From: Spiroplasma endosymbiont of 'Nebria riversi'
GTDB taxonomy: Bacteria; Bacillota_I; Bacilli_A; Mycoplasmatales; Nriv7
Assembly (NCBI RefSeq): GCF_018831625.1
Contig: NZ_CP065193.1
Coordinates: 372,001 to 436,000 of the forward strand
Length of the DNA stretch: 64,000 nt
Direction of reading: 5' to 3'
The notes under the pieces were generated by a model that saw only the letters and a list, made by a program, of their open reading frames with translations, had not been told where the DNA came from and made no database searches. How positions within the stretch are numbered: position 1 is the first letter of the stretch; every line of letters starts with the position of its first letter. This document shows, piece after piece, positions 8,995 through 19,020 of this stretch. The translations under genes and the position numbers were made by a program.

Positions 8995-11735
8995 TATTTA
9001 TTTTCCTCTAATTTACTAATAACCTTTTGACAACGAGAACAAAGTTCATCCATCGTAACACTCACAATCATTCAACAACGAAGACACTTATCACCAAGTT
9101 TTAATTTTACCGCAATTTTAGCCGTTGGATACTGAACACCCTCACTTAAATTGTTAGTAACAATTAACTCACTAATAATAAACATTTGTCCTAAACTATT
9201 TATTGTTGCTAACTCTTGATAATTATCATTTAACTCCATAATAACTTGAGCTTGTAAAGACTTACCAATAACCTTTTCATTTCTTGCTAGTTCTAATGCC
9301 TTATTAACATCTTCGCGTAATTGTAAAAGTTTATATCCAATATTTTTAATTTCCTTAATATTTTCAAATGTTGGCAAGACGACCATATCCATTAAATGAA
9401 TTGAAGATAATTTATTTGTTAACGATAAATGCTCATAAACTTCTTCACAAGTGTGAACTAAAATTGGTGCCAAATTAAACAATAGCGCTTGTAAAATATA
9501 ATAAATTGTTGTTTGTACTTTTTTTCGACGCATACTATTTGCTTCTTCAATATACAAAATATCTTTAGTAAAATCAAGATAAAATGCTGAAAGGCTATTA
9601 ACAATAAAATTATTTGTTAATACATATACTTCATTAAAATCATAATTATTATATGCTACTTGGGTTGCTTGATGATATTCTTGAGTTTTAACTAATAAAT
9701 ACTGATCAACTATTTCATACTCTTTAACAATATGTTCTAATTTAAAATCAAATAAATTTCCTAACATAAAACGCATTGTATTACGAATCTTACGATAGGT
9801 TTCACTAATTTGTTTTAAAATATCATTACCAATTTTCATTTCATCAGTGTAATCAACTGATGAAACCCATAATCGTAAAATATCACTACCATAAGTAGTA
9901 CATACTTCCAAAGGGTCAACAACATTACCTAATGATTTTGACATTTTTTTACCTTTTTCATCATTAATAAAGCCATGAATAATTACTTGTTCATAAGGAG
10001 CTCGTTTTAATGGACTAATAACACCCGTAGTTAATGAAGAATTAAATCATCCTCGAAACTGATCACTGCCTTCTAAATAAAGATCCACAGGATATTTTCA
10101 ATGCTTTTGTTGCCACAAGTTTCAATGCGAAATTCCACTATCAAATCAAACATCCATAATATCAGTTTCTTTACGAAACTTACCATTAGGGGCTTGATGA
10201 TGCACATAATTTTTTGGCAATAACTTATCTAATGATCAACTTCATCAAATTGTTGTTCCATATTGCGCAATTAAATCACGAAAATGTTTAATTAATGCCA
10301 CATCATAAATCGGTTCATTATCTTCACCATATAAAATAGTAATCGGTACTCCCCATAATCTTTGACGCGAAATACATCAATCATCACGATGCATAATCAT
10401 TTGACGCATTCTTTCTTGCCCTCAAACTGGTAAATATTTAACTTGATTAATTTGTTCCAATAATTGTGATTTAATCGCGCTAATAGCAACAAACCATTGT
10501 TCAGTTGCGCGATAAATAATTGGCTTTTTAGTTCTTCAATCATGAGGACAAGAATGCTTAATAAAAGCTAAAGCTAATAATTTATTGTCAGCTTTTAATC
10601 TGGTAGTAATAATTTTATTAGTATCTTCATAAAATTTACCATATAATTGTTCATCATTAATTATATCAGTAAAATAACCAGCATCATCAACACTAACAAT
10701 TGGGGCCGTATTATTTTGTTGACCAATAATAAAATCATCAACGCCAAAACCACAAGCAGTATGAACTAATGCTGTCCCCTCAGTTAAAGTAATATGATGT
10801 CCTAAAACTACTTTATTAATAATATTGCTATATAACGGATGAAAATAAGTAATACCAACTAAATTAGCACCAATTAATTGGTTAACAACTTTAACATCTA
10901 ATAACTGGCATTGTTCACTAACTTTTGCTAATAATTCCTTAGCAACGACCAATTTACCTTGGTTGGAGTTAATAACAACATATTCAATATCTCTGCCAAC
11001 AGCAATAAATTGATTACTAGTTAATGTTCACGGTGTTGTCGTTCATACTACTAATCGCACATCATTATCTAAAACACCATTACCCGCTTTCAAATCACAA
11101 GCAACAAAAATACTTGGTGATGTCTTTTCCATATATTCTACTTCTGCTTCAGCTAACGCTGTCTGACTACTTGGTGACCAATATACAGGTTTTAATCCCC
11201 GATAAATAAGCTTTTGTTCAATCATCATTATTAAAAAATCAATTTGATAACCTTCATATGCGGGAACACAAGTAATATATTCATCATTAGGAATATTTAA
11301 TAATCCTAAACGAGCAAATTGTTGCTTTTGAATTGCTATTTGCTCTTGAGCATATTCATAACACTTATTACGAAATAAAACTGGATCTGATTTTTTTCAC
11401 TCAATATTTAACTTAGTAATTGCGGTTTCAATTGGCAATCCATGTGTATCTCAACCAAATAATAATGGTACATAATAACCATTAAAACTACGATTTCGCA
11501 CAATAATATCTTTTAAAATTTTATTCAAAGCATGACCAACATGAATACTACCATTAGCATAAGGTGGTCCGTCATGTAAAATAAACTTTTTACCAAATTC
11601 ATTTTTCAATAAAATTTGTGACCATAATTGTTCTTTTTGCCACTTTTGCTGATAATGCAATTCTTTATCTTTTAAATTAGCTCGCATTTCAAACATAGTT
11701 TGTGGCATTAACAAAGTACTTTTTCAATCACGCAT
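8994..11735 (-). CDS. ileS: Isoleucyl-tRNA synthetase
   Basis: 913 aa, close to the usual length of the bacterial enzyme. The class I HIGH motif reads GSIHVGHALNK (near residue 60) and the KMSKS loop is KGKKMSKSLGN (near 600). Landmarks are LHDGPPYANG, the WDTHGLPIE segment, the editing domain (VVWTTTPWTL), the FRGWFNSSL block, and a C-terminal zinc-finger-like tail with CLRC and CSRC. It charges tRNA-Ile in the cytoplasm. ATG at 11735 is preceded by AAAGGAG. Several Trp codons are TGA. No T-box leader motif is visible upstream. Confidence 0.96.
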
Positions 11736-11930
11736 CTATAATTCTCCTTTATTTTTTAGTAAGAAATTTTCTTACTAACTTCAATAAATATCCAAAATCT
11801 AGGTTATTGGACATAAAAATGTCTAACAACTAAAACAAATAATATCACATTTATTAGCGACATTAGAATACTCCCTAAATGAATTTATCGTGCACAACTA
11901 AGCAATCATTAGATAATCATTTCACAATAA

Positions 11931-11959
11931 ATTATAACACTAACCTAAAATAACAAAAA
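11931..11959 (-). promoter_or_regulatory. Predicted promoter of ileS-lspA-rluD
   Basis: On the minus strand, TATAAT (11931-11936) follows TTTTTG at a 17-bp spacing. The -10 is perfect and the -35 weak. It leaves a leader of about 190 nt before ileS. A small hairpin (AGTAAGAAA / TTTCTTACT, 11758-11776) lies just before the ribosome site and may affect initiation. Confidence 0.45.
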
Positions 11960-11990
11960 GTAGAAGGTAATAAATATTTACCTTCTACTT
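11958..11990 (-). terminator. Terminator after the deoxynucleoside kinase gene
   Basis: A 13-bp perfect stem (AAGTAGAAGGTAA with its complement) around a 6-nt loop, with T-rich sequence on the minus-strand side, between the kinase stop at 12003 and the ileS promoter. Confidence 0.75.
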
Positions 11991-12002
11991 AGTGATTTAT
12001 TT

Positions 12003-12605
12003 TTATTTTAATTTACTAATAATAATATTAGTTATTTCATCAATTGACTTATCATCACTTTCAATAACTAAAAAATTAAACTTAGTTTTATATTTTTCAT
12101 ATCATTGTTCATACTTCTCATTTAATAAAACTCAATAATTTTCATCAACTAATAATTCACTAGTTCGGCCACGAACTTTTATGCGCTGAATCGCCGTTGA
12201 TGAAGACACGCGCAAAAAAACAATTAAGTCCGGAGTAATTAAATTATCTAAATAAATACTTTCTAAAACCACATTGTGATAAAAGTCACAATAAACTTGA
12301 TAATCAATATCATTAATAAGTTGTAAGTCTTTTAACACTTCAACAAAAATAACATCTTCCATCACGCTGCGATCAAAAATTACATTTGCTTTACCCTTAG
12401 TTAATTTTAATTGTTGACTTCGCGCCATTAACATATATACTTGCATTTTAAAAGCTGTTTGTTGCGGATCACGATAATATTCATCCAAATATGGATTTTC
12501 ATTTACTGGCTCATTCATTAATAAATAATCGGCATATCTTTTTGATAATTTTTCACTAATAGTTGACTTACCAGCTCCCACAACTCCTGATAATATAATT
12601 CGCAT
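12003..12605 (-). CDS. Deoxynucleoside kinase (dGK/dAK type)
   Basis: 200 aa, the usual size for the bacterial deoxyguanosine/deoxyadenosine kinase family. The P-loop is SGVVGAGKST (residues 6-15), followed by LMNEPVNENPYL, the family's E-x-V substrate segment, FDRSVMEDVIF (the D-R-S motif near residue 80) and the lid-like RIKVRGRTSE. It phosphorylates salvaged deoxynucleosides, which Mollicutes need because they lack de novo purine synthesis. The substrate cannot be read from sequence alone. ATG at 12605 follows an AAGGAG-like site. Confidence 0.85.
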
Positions 12606-12627
12606 TTATTTAAACTCCTTATTTGTG

Positions 12628-12981
12628 TTAATCTTGACTTTCATTTTTAAATTTATCACTGACACCCGTCGTTTCTTCGGTTGTTGTTATTGATTCTGAT
12701 TGGTAAAGTAATATTTGTTGACAACTGCTTTTTGATGTTAAGAACACCAAATTCATTATGACAATTATTTTATTTAAAATTAATTTGTTAGATTTTTCTG
12801 CTTGTTTTTTAGTAGAAAAAATTTTAACTAAATTACTACTTATTTTTAATAAAACTTTACTCATACTTCTTCTGATTAATGAACAATAATTAAAGATAAT
12901 ATCTATTTCTGCAAGTTCTACTGTGCTACCGGCGATAGCAATAATTGTTATGTTGCTTAACAACTTTAAAATTTTTGCCAT
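12628..12981 (-). CDS. Small exported or membrane-anchored protein, unknown
   Basis: 117 aa, MAKILKLLSNITIIAIAGS, which looks like a spiroplasma secretion leader without a lipobox cysteine. A basic middle (STKKQAEKSNK) contains a second hydrophobic stretch (IIVIMNLVFLTS). The tail is acidic and Thr-rich (ITTTEETTGVSDKFKN). A good ribosome site (GGGAGG) precedes ATG. It lies 22 bp upstream of the kinase on the same strand. It could be the shortened relic of a longer surface protein. No family recognised. Confidence 0.5.
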   Translation of the reverse strand: MAKILKLLSNITIIAIAGSTVELAEIDIIFNYCSLIRRSMSKVLLKISSNLVKIFSTKKQAEKSNKLILNKIIVIMNLVFLTSKSSCQQILLYQSESITTTEETTGVSDKFKNESQD

Positions 12982-13220
12982 TTTTTATCCTCCCAAATAA
13001 ATATATTTATCTAAATATTATTATTTATTTTACATTTTTTATCATTTTTTAGCAATATTTTAAAAAGGTCGCGTTTAGTTTTCTTAGGTATTGCTTTGAA
13101 GAAATAAAAAATCAGCTAATTATATTATTTAATTACTAAACTAACCCTGCCTTTCTTGTTATTGTCATTTTTATTCGTTACCATTTTATCATATTATTGA
13201 ATTTTTACACAATGAAAAAT

Positions 13221-14370
13221 TTTTTTTAATTTTGTAGAAAGCTCTTGATAAAATAAAAAAAATCATCAACTTGATAATTTTAAAAGGCTTTTATGTAAAA
13301 TTAATATTTTTACTTTAATTTTTTATACATTAAAATATAATACCACTGTTTGTTGGTTTGGAGTTAAACCCTTATGTTGGTATTTTCATTTTCAGAGATT
13401 TAAATAATTTTGAATATTAGTAAAACCTAAACCATGATAATGAATTAAGGCTTCTTTAAGACTAGATTGTAATTTACTGATTTTATTTAAGTTACGATAA
13501 CTAGCTTCAGGATTAATTGTTGTTTTAGTTACACATAAAGTAGAATTTGTTTGTTTTGCTACTAAAAAATATAATTTTTGCATATCAGAAGTAATAATTG
13601 AATTTTGATTAATTAATTCTTTGTTCATATTTTCAATAACTCATTGTTTTTGTAAACGTTTGGTGTTTGTGGATTTAACATAAATATTGTTATTATTATC
13701 AACTGCCATTTGAATACAGCATTTAGTATTAGTTGCGAATGGGTCAAGGTTAATTCTTCGTGGATCAGTTTTATGTTTGAAATTTCCTTTATGAATTTCT
13801 TTAATAAATGTTTCATCGATTTGGATTTTACCAGATAATTTTTTAAATTTTAATTGGGTATTTTCTAATTGTTTTAATCTCATTAATTTTTGACGATTAT
13901 ATCAAGCAGTTTTTAATGTAGTTTTAATAAAACGAGAAATTGTTTTACTAGATTGCCCCAGCGATGAAATTTGAATCAATAAATTTCATTGTTCATAATT
14001 TAAATGACTTCAATAAATAAAATGATTACGGGAAGCGTCCAAACTTTCATGGCAATTTTTACATAAATATTTTTTTCCTTCTGAATTATGTCCATTTTTA
14101 ACGCAATGGTGAGATTCACATTTAGGGCATTTAATACCTTGTGCTCTAAATTTTTGATCAATTTCATTTAAACGTTTTTGTTTTTTTATTAATTCTGCTT
14201 GTTGTTTGACTTTTTCATAAAATTCTAAAAATTGATCATCTGTTAAAGTATTTACTAGTTCTTGAATTATTTTTTCCATAATTATTATCCACCTCTATCA
14301 TATTAAAAATATACCTAAAATTAAGTATATTCAATAAATATCAAGAGTTTTCTACAAAATTAAAAAATTT
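13221..14370 (-). mobile_element. IS1595-like element, copy C (only apparently intact copy)
   Basis: About 1150 bp with ends AATTTTGTAGAAAGCTCTTG at 13228 and the matching inverted end at about 14340-14365. The insertion point is clear because the ISLre2 3' end it interrupts is uninterrupted at 32290-32345. Exact ends are blurred by T/A runs. Confidence 0.85.
13323..14279 (-). CDS. IS1595/ISXO2-like transposase (318 aa, full length)
   Basis: The frame is open from MEKIIQELVNTLTDDQF to QQTVVLYFNV when TGA is read as Trp. An N-terminal helical region is followed by a four-cysteine zinc ribbon (CPKC at about 52-55, CKNC at about 73-76), a helix-turn-helix-like stretch (GQSSKTISRFIKTTLK) and a DDE catalytic domain (IDETFIKEIHKGNFKH; TKCCIQMAVDNNNNIYV; IITSDMQKLYFLVA). 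It would catalyse cut-and-paste or copy-paste movement of this element. As the only unbroken copy of seven, it is the likely source of activity for the others. Family assignment by domain order. Confidence 0.8.
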
Positions 14371-14405
14371 TTTTAATTTTATTAAATTTTAACTAATATT
14401 TTTAC

Positions 14406-15128
14406 TTACTTAAATCTATTATATTTATTTGTTACAGCATTATCTTTATAGTTAATTCAACTATCATCATTTTTATTATTATATTTATTTCATAATGAAT
14501 TTTTATATATTTGTTTTCTGATTTTTATTTCTGAATTAATACTTTCATTAATATAATGTAATACATTTAATTTGTTTAAATTTGCCATTCTTAAATGTAA
14601 TAGGTTATTTAAATTCTTATGATTATATATTTTCGCCCCATATCCTAATTGTTGTTTTACTAAATGAGATACATCACTTTCAATGCTACAACCAATATTT
14701 CATTCTAAATTTTGATGATGAATGCCATGCTTATTATTACTGAAATAATTACTCGCCTTCCTTAAATTTATTTTAATATCTTTATTTAATTCATTTTTAG
14801 CAATATTACGAATGGTTTCGATTAATTCTTGATGATTGCCATCCTTATATAATTTAATTCAACTATTTAATGCTACTTTGCGATTTTCAAAAATAATATT
14901 AAATGCCGTTTGTTTTAATTTTTTAATAGCGTGACAACCATCTAAAATATATCTAACATTACCAAAACTATTGGCAATTTCTCTAATTGAAGCATCACCA
15001 TCACCACAAACAATTATTTTGTCATAATTAATATTTACATAATGTTTTTGTAATTCTTTAATTAATAAATCACGATAATCCATCGTATTTATTCGTTTAC
15101 CAACTTTTAATATTAAAAAATGACCTCG
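14406..15128 (-). pseudogene. ISLre2 transposase, C-terminal half
   Basis: It reads RGHFLILKVGKRINTMDYRD to NAVTNKYNRFK with the family block IVCGDGDASIREIANSFGN and the LDGCHAIKKLK segment. In the sister copies the first is GDGDAWIRE and the second LDGYHAIKK. The N-terminal half was replaced by an IS3 end, giving a false start in IS3 sequence. Confidence 0.8.
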
Positions 15129-16272
15129 TGGATAGGTTACAATAAGTTGGACCATATTTATGTGGACTTTCAAATAAAATAAAATTATTAAGAAAGTAGG
15201 AAGATAAAAATGGGGAAAAACTCATATTCAAATGAATTTAAAAAACAAATTGTCATGCTTTATCAAAACGGAAAAAGCATTGTTGAAATTATTAAAGAAT
15301 ACGTAGTTTCAAAATCAGCCGTATATTCAGTGAATTGAAAATTTTAATAATTTTGGGTCATTTAAAGTGCAAGATAATCGCACTGTCGAAGAAAATGAAT
15401 TAATTTACTTGCGAAAAGAAAACCAACAATTACGAATGTAAAATGACATTTTAAAGCGAGCAGCACCGATAATTGTCAAAAAATAAGCATTATTAACAAT
15501 AATAAAGAAAAATATTCCGTGCTAAAAATGTGTCAAATATTAAAAATAGCAAAATCAACATATTATTATCAAACTAATAATTGTGTTAAGTATGATGTTA
15601 ATAATTATGAAGAAGAAGTTATCAGTGCATTTAATAAAAGTCGTAAAATTAAAGCTGTTTTAATGAGAAAAGATATTATCTTATCACGTCGAAAAATCAG
15701 ATTCCTTATGATCAAAAATAATTTGGTTTCTAAATACACCAAATTAAAATATCGCAATCATAAAACAATGGTTAATAACGACCAGATTAGTAATGTTTTA
15801 AATCGTCAATTTAATAACAAAAAACCTAATGAAGTTGTTGTTAGTGATTTAACATATGTGCAAGTTGGAGGAAAATGACATTATATTTGTTTATTAATTG
15901 ACTTGTTTAATCGATAAATAATTGGCTATAGCGCCATACCAAACAAAACCGCTGAACTAGTTCAACAAGCTTTTCATAAAATAACACGACCATTAAATAA
16001 AATAACTTTATTTCATACTGATCGTGGTAATGCGTTCAAAAATAAAATCATTGATAAAATTTTACTAACCTTTAATATTAAAAGATCATTGAGTGCGAAG
16101 GGTTGTCCTTATGACAATACTATGGCTGAAACAACTTACAAAACTTTTAAAACGGGATTTATCAAGAGTAAAAAATTTGAAAATTTAACACAATTAAAAT
16201 GCGAATTATTTGATTTTGTTAATTGATATAACAACATTCGAATTCACGGCAGCCTAAATTATTTAACGCCTG
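15129..16272 (+). mobile_element. IS3-family element, copy 4 (3' end lost to the virus junction)
   Basis: It begins TGGATAGGTTACAATAAG inside the ISLre2 copy. orfA (15210) is shifted by an extra T at 15329. orfB (15519) lacks the YGARK codons after SRK and has TAA for the Glu of NREIIGYS near 15915. The right terminal sequence is missing: at about 16272 the sequence changes to plectroviral leader (GGGCGTATAACAAAGAGG). Confidence 0.85.
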
Positions 16273-16697
16273 TGGGGCGTATAACAAAGAGGTAGTGAAA
16301 TAATAAAAAGACGATAATTATCGTCTTTTTTGTTCTTTTGTAAAACAAAATATGCACTTCGATAAATATTGGAGATTGGTTTATATTATGTGTGTAAGGT
16401 AACCATTTTAGACCAGCAAGAGTACTCCTCCCTCTTAACAATAATTTTTTAAAGGCGGTATTTTAATTAATAAAATTAAACTAACTTTATTAACTTGTTC
16501 AAACAAAAAACTAAATTCTATCTAAAAATTGTGTTGTAAATATGAGAACACTTTTTAGGTGTACCTAAAAATGCTTTTTGGTAATTTCGAGCATTTCTCG
16601 CACCTAGTTAGCTAACTAGGAAATTGCATATAAGGAAGGATATATATTATTTTTTTACAAAAAATAAAAAATTATTGATATGAGGAGTTAATAAATA
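16273..16697 (+). promoter_or_regulatory. V1 leader region: terminator and palindrome cluster
   Basis: Non-coding, 425 bp. From left to right it holds the 26-bp palindromic terminator (16305-16330), an AT-rich stretch, then three inverted repeats within 70 bp: TTTTAGGT-GT-ACCTAAAA (16553-16570), CGAG-5-CTCG (16588-16600) and the perfect 18-bp palindrome CCTAGTTAGCTAACTAGG (16603-16620). The first viral gene follows. The region is shared with fragment V0. An origin or operator role is inference. Confidence 0.55.
16305..16330. terminator. Palindromic terminator at the V1 left end
   Basis: Same 26-bp perfect palindrome as at 6013-6038. It would stop transcription entering from either side of the virus. 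Confidence 0.75.
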
Positions 16698-17075
16698 ATG
16701 ACTAACTTAAAAAATTTATTTTTAAATAAAAAATATATTGTTGCTGAAACAACAAATGCGATTTTACTATCAATTCCCAATATTGGCGGCGGTTCTTGAG
16801 TTCCTCGCAAACTAGTATACCCATCAATTAAATATGCAAATCATATGGTGATCGGTATTTTTACAGAAAATGATTATGAAGTTATTAAGTGTGATACCAA
16901 CGGTACACAGAAAATTACAACCATTAAGGGGTAAGAAATTATTAATTTGTATGAAGAAGTTAAAATTAAAAATCGACAAAAATTTTTAGAAAATATTAAA
17001 AAATCTGAACTTGATAAAGATATTAATTTTAATTATATTATTCCCGAATGACTAAAAGAAACTGATTTAAATTAG
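16698..17075 (+). pseudogene. Plectroviral small protein (KYIVAETTN family), nonsense at codon 79
   Basis: 125 codons, MTNLKNLFLNKKYIVAETTN, then SWVPRKLVYPSIKYANHMVIG, with TGA=Trp. Codon 79 is TAA where the V0 copy has CAA (TTIKGQEI). The rest of the frame remains open to NFNYIIPEWLKETDLN. Related proteins at 18678, 29287 and 49721 share the pattern N-x-F-L-N-x-K-Y-x-x-x-E-T-x-N-A, W-x-P/S-K/R, F/L-V-Y. V1 therefore encodes two diverged members of one family. Function unknown. Confidence 0.7.
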
Positions 17076-17100
17076 TTATTAAATCTTGAACAAGTACGAA

Positions 17101-17325
17101 ATGGCTAAAAAATATTGTTATGTTATATATTATTGTGAAACCAATGAGTTAGTCGGTGTTTATGATAGTATTGCCGAAATTGTAGAACGCTATTATGGGC
17201 TTTCGCGCAATGATCTTAATTTTGAAAGAAAAGTCCACTCATTAAAAACTGTAATTTATTACAAGAAAAAAGCCATTCGTCCGCGGAAATGAATTATTTA
17301 TAAAGAAATAATTGAGGAAGATTAA
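17101..17325 (+). CDS. Small plectroviral protein, 74 aa, unknown
   Basis: MAKKYCYVIYYCETNELVGV, then YDSIAEIVERYYGLSRND and a basic C-terminal half (YYKKKAIRPRKWIIYKE) with a TGA=Trp. The middle resembles a short DNA-binding helical pair, but no family is recognised. An in-frame TTG at 17086 could extend it by five residues. It is followed after 3 nt by the next gene. A decayed copy lies in V0 (about 4030-4190). Confidence 0.55.
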
Positions 17326-17328
17326 TTA

Positions 17329-17664
17329 ATGGAAAACAAACATTTTTATTGACTTAAAGCGTTACGCCAAAAATATTCTTATAAAGAATTAATTACAGCG
17401 TTAAAAGCAATTAATTGTCAATTGAAAGAAAAATCATTGCAATGTGAGTTTAAAAGAATAGAAAATTATTGTAAGCGGAGAACTAAAAAAAACTTATGAT
17501 TATCAAAATTGCTGTGTGCCACAAGAAAAATGTACTCATTTTCTTTGCTAACAACACATAAGGATAAGGAGAAAAATATAATATTTCTAAATCTTTATTG
17601 AGGCGTGGTTCGCCGCTTCCGATTACTCAACAAAAAATGTGGTTGTCATAAGGTAAGTATTTAG
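17329..17664 (+). CDS. Small basic plectroviral protein, 111 aa, possibly frameshifted
   Basis: MENKHFYWLKALRQKYSYKE with a Lys/Arg-rich first half (LKEKSLQCEFKRIENYCKRR) that could bind nucleic acid. After the A-run at about 17480 the composition changes. An alternative frame there ends in a Cys-rich tail (YDYQNCCVPQEKC), so a one-base slip may have fused unrelated codons. The C-terminal part covers a small GC-rich inverted segment. It ends 3 nt before the RuvC-like gene. Confidence 0.4.
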
Positions 17665-17667
17665 TTT

Positions 17668-18129
17668 ATGAATTATATAATTGGTATCGACCCCGTAGGA
17701 ATCGGTTCTACTGGTATTGTTCTTTGGAATTTTGAAAATTCATGCATTGAATTTAACGAAACAATAATTTCTGAAAGCGTTGAACAAGCAATTTTTAAAA
17801 TCAAAAAATTATTTGATAATTTTAAAAGAATAGAAAATTTTAAGCCATTGTTTATTATTGAAAATTTTTTCTTAACTAAAGGTAGAACGATTACCAATCC
17901 TTTAGAAACCTCAGAACTTATTGGAGCAATAAGCAGTCTTTTAAGGTTTAAATATCATTGACACTTTCTTAGACAAGAGCCTTCTAAAAATAAAGGATTT
18001 TTTTACAAAGGAAATTTAAAACTTACCAAACACGAGCACGATGCGTGAAAACATATTCAATACTTTTTAGGTAATGAGGTAAAACAAAATGTTAAAAGCA
18101 CTAAAAACAAAAAAAATAAAATAAAGTAA
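17668..18129 (+). CDS. RuvC-like Holliday-junction resolvase of plectrovirus V1
   Basis: 153 aa. The RNase H-fold active-site pattern of RuvC is visible: IGIDPVGIGSTGIVLW at residues 5-20 (first Asp), LFIIENFFLTKGRT at about 68-81 (Glu, as in RuvC I-E-x-x-F), then SELIGAISSLLRF, which corresponds to the RuvC helix with its conserved Gly, and KHEHDAWKHIQYF near the C-terminus (last Asp plus His). Length fits RuvC (150-175 aa). Such enzymes cut branched DNA. In a filamentous virus it could resolve replication or transposition intermediates. Assignment is by motif and spacing. Confidence 0.65.
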
Positions 18130-18455
18130 TTGACTATGTTAATTTTGTAAATTTGACAGTTATTTTAAAAGATATTCCCAAAATCACAGAATTTAAACAA
18201 AAAATAGCTATTAGTAGTGTTGTTGTTAAAGTTGGTAATGTTCAAGTTAGTTGAGCGAGTCTTAACTACACAATGCTCTCTATTTATGAAGAAAAGTTGC
18301 AAAAAGAATTCTTAAAATTAAAAGAACACAATATTATTTTAATTGAGGGAAAATTACACAATCGTTATTATCCAAATAAGACCACCCGCAAAACATTTTT
18401 TAGTAGAAACCATATAAATATGACAAGATTTTGGTTTCTACAAACTTGCTGTTAA
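18129..18455 (+). CDS. SSB-like OB-fold protein (start uncertain)
   Basis: About 108 codons, IDYVNFVNLTVILKDIPKIT at the start and LKEHNIILIEGKLHNRYY near residue 80. The order resembles a single-stranded DNA-binding OB fold: N-x-V-x-L...ILKD, a beta strand with SWASLN, then a K-G-x-x-I-x-V-E-G-x-L-like strand. The frame overlaps the RuvC-like stop and has no ATG. ATT at 18129 or an upstream start in a healthy copy is possible. The last 20 codons run through an inverted repeat (18403-18441). A ssDNA virus needs such a protein to coat viral strands. Moderate confidence. Confidence 0.5.
18403..18441. repeat. Inverted repeat GTAGAAACC ... GGTTTCTAC
   Basis: 9-bp perfect arms separated by 21 bp, at the 3' end of the SSB-like gene. 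It also occurs at 29867-29905, where the outer edge of one arm is exactly the point at which V1-type sequence changes to V2-type sequence. Candidate viral recombination, nicking or termination site. Confidence 0.5.
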
Positions 18456-18677
18456 TTAATAAATAAATATGAGCTCATTTATTTATTGCAAAAAAATATA
18501 AGGTTAAATTAACACTTATTATTTTTAATTATGCCTTATATTTTTTTGTGCCTTGATAATAATAAACTAAGTTAATTAGTAAACGAAGTTTACTAACAAA
18601 TTTTGTTAAACATAAATGTTTAAAAAAATAAATATTTAACTTAGTTTAATATAACTAAATATATTTGTAAGGATGGT
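18456..18677 (+). promoter_or_regulatory. V1 internal intergenic region with hairpins
   Basis: 222 bp without a gene. It contains TTAGTAAAC-GAA-GTTTACTAA (18576-18596), a GTTAAACAT/ATGTTTAA pair just after, and repeated AACTTAGTT motifs. Equivalent sequence is found inverted at 29640-29830, and a related arrangement precedes the V2 gene at 49721. It probably carries the promoter of the structural genes. No clean -35/-10 pair stands out. Confidence 0.45.
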
Positions 18678-19007
18678 ATGTATGTGAGAAATATTGAAAA
18701 TATTTTTTTAAATACTAAAAAATATCTTTTAAAAGAAACACAAAACGCAATTCTTATTAAAGCACCAGAAATTCCGTGATTTAGTAATCCTATTGGTATT
18801 TGATTTTCAAAACGATTTGTTTATAAAGGCAAATATGAAAATTCTATTTGTATTGGAATAATTAGAAATGGTGAGTATCAGTTGGTTTCAGTTAATAAGA
18901 AAGAGCAGGAGTCTAATTTGATTATAGGACAAGAATTGTTAAATTTTTTTATTGTTGAAAAAGAGAACGATAAAAAGGATGTAAGTTTTAATTATTTTAA
19001 AAATTAA
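18678..19007 (+). CDS. Plectroviral small protein, 109 aa (IPWF family)
   Basis: MYVRNIENIFLNTKKYLLKE, then IPWFSNPIGIWFSKRFVYKG with two TGA=Trp, and an acidic tail (VEKENDKKDVSFNYFKN). A near-identical copy lies at 29287-29616 and an ortholog in V2 at 49721-50047. A more diverged relative is at 16698. No membrane helix. GGATGGT precedes the start. Its position at the head of the structural block in both viruses suggests an early regulatory or assembly role, which is inference. Confidence 0.65.
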
Positions 19008-19020
19008 TTTTAAAGGTGTT

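Larger units (their letters stand above)
13071..15128 (-). mobile_element. ISLre2-family element, 3' half, interrupted by IS1595-like copy C
   Basis: It contains the C-terminal half of the UPF0236/ISLre2 transposase (14406-15128) and the 3' non-coding end (13071-13220), which are contiguous at 31526-32470 and in the fuller copy at 58787-60355. IS1595-like copy C separates them. The 5' half is missing because an IS3 copy abuts at 15129. Confidence 0.8.

Noticed and set aside
11024-11209. Plus-strand open frame inside ileS
   Set aside because: Antisense to conserved ileS sequence. No ribosome site.
11736-11930. T-box riboswitch before ileS
   Set aside because: The leader lacks the T-box sequence and a specifier stem I could recognise. 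Only a small hairpin near the ribosome site is present.
13071-13210. A conserved regulatory element repeated at 32330 and 60210
   Set aside because: The 145-bp repeat is simply the 3' non-coding end of ISLre2, as shown by its constant position after the transposase gene.
18403-18441. A dif/XerCD integration site
   Set aside because: The symmetry (9-bp arms, 21-bp spacing) does not match the 11-6-11 layout of dif, and the virus has its own transposase. Kept only as a candidate recombination or nicking site.
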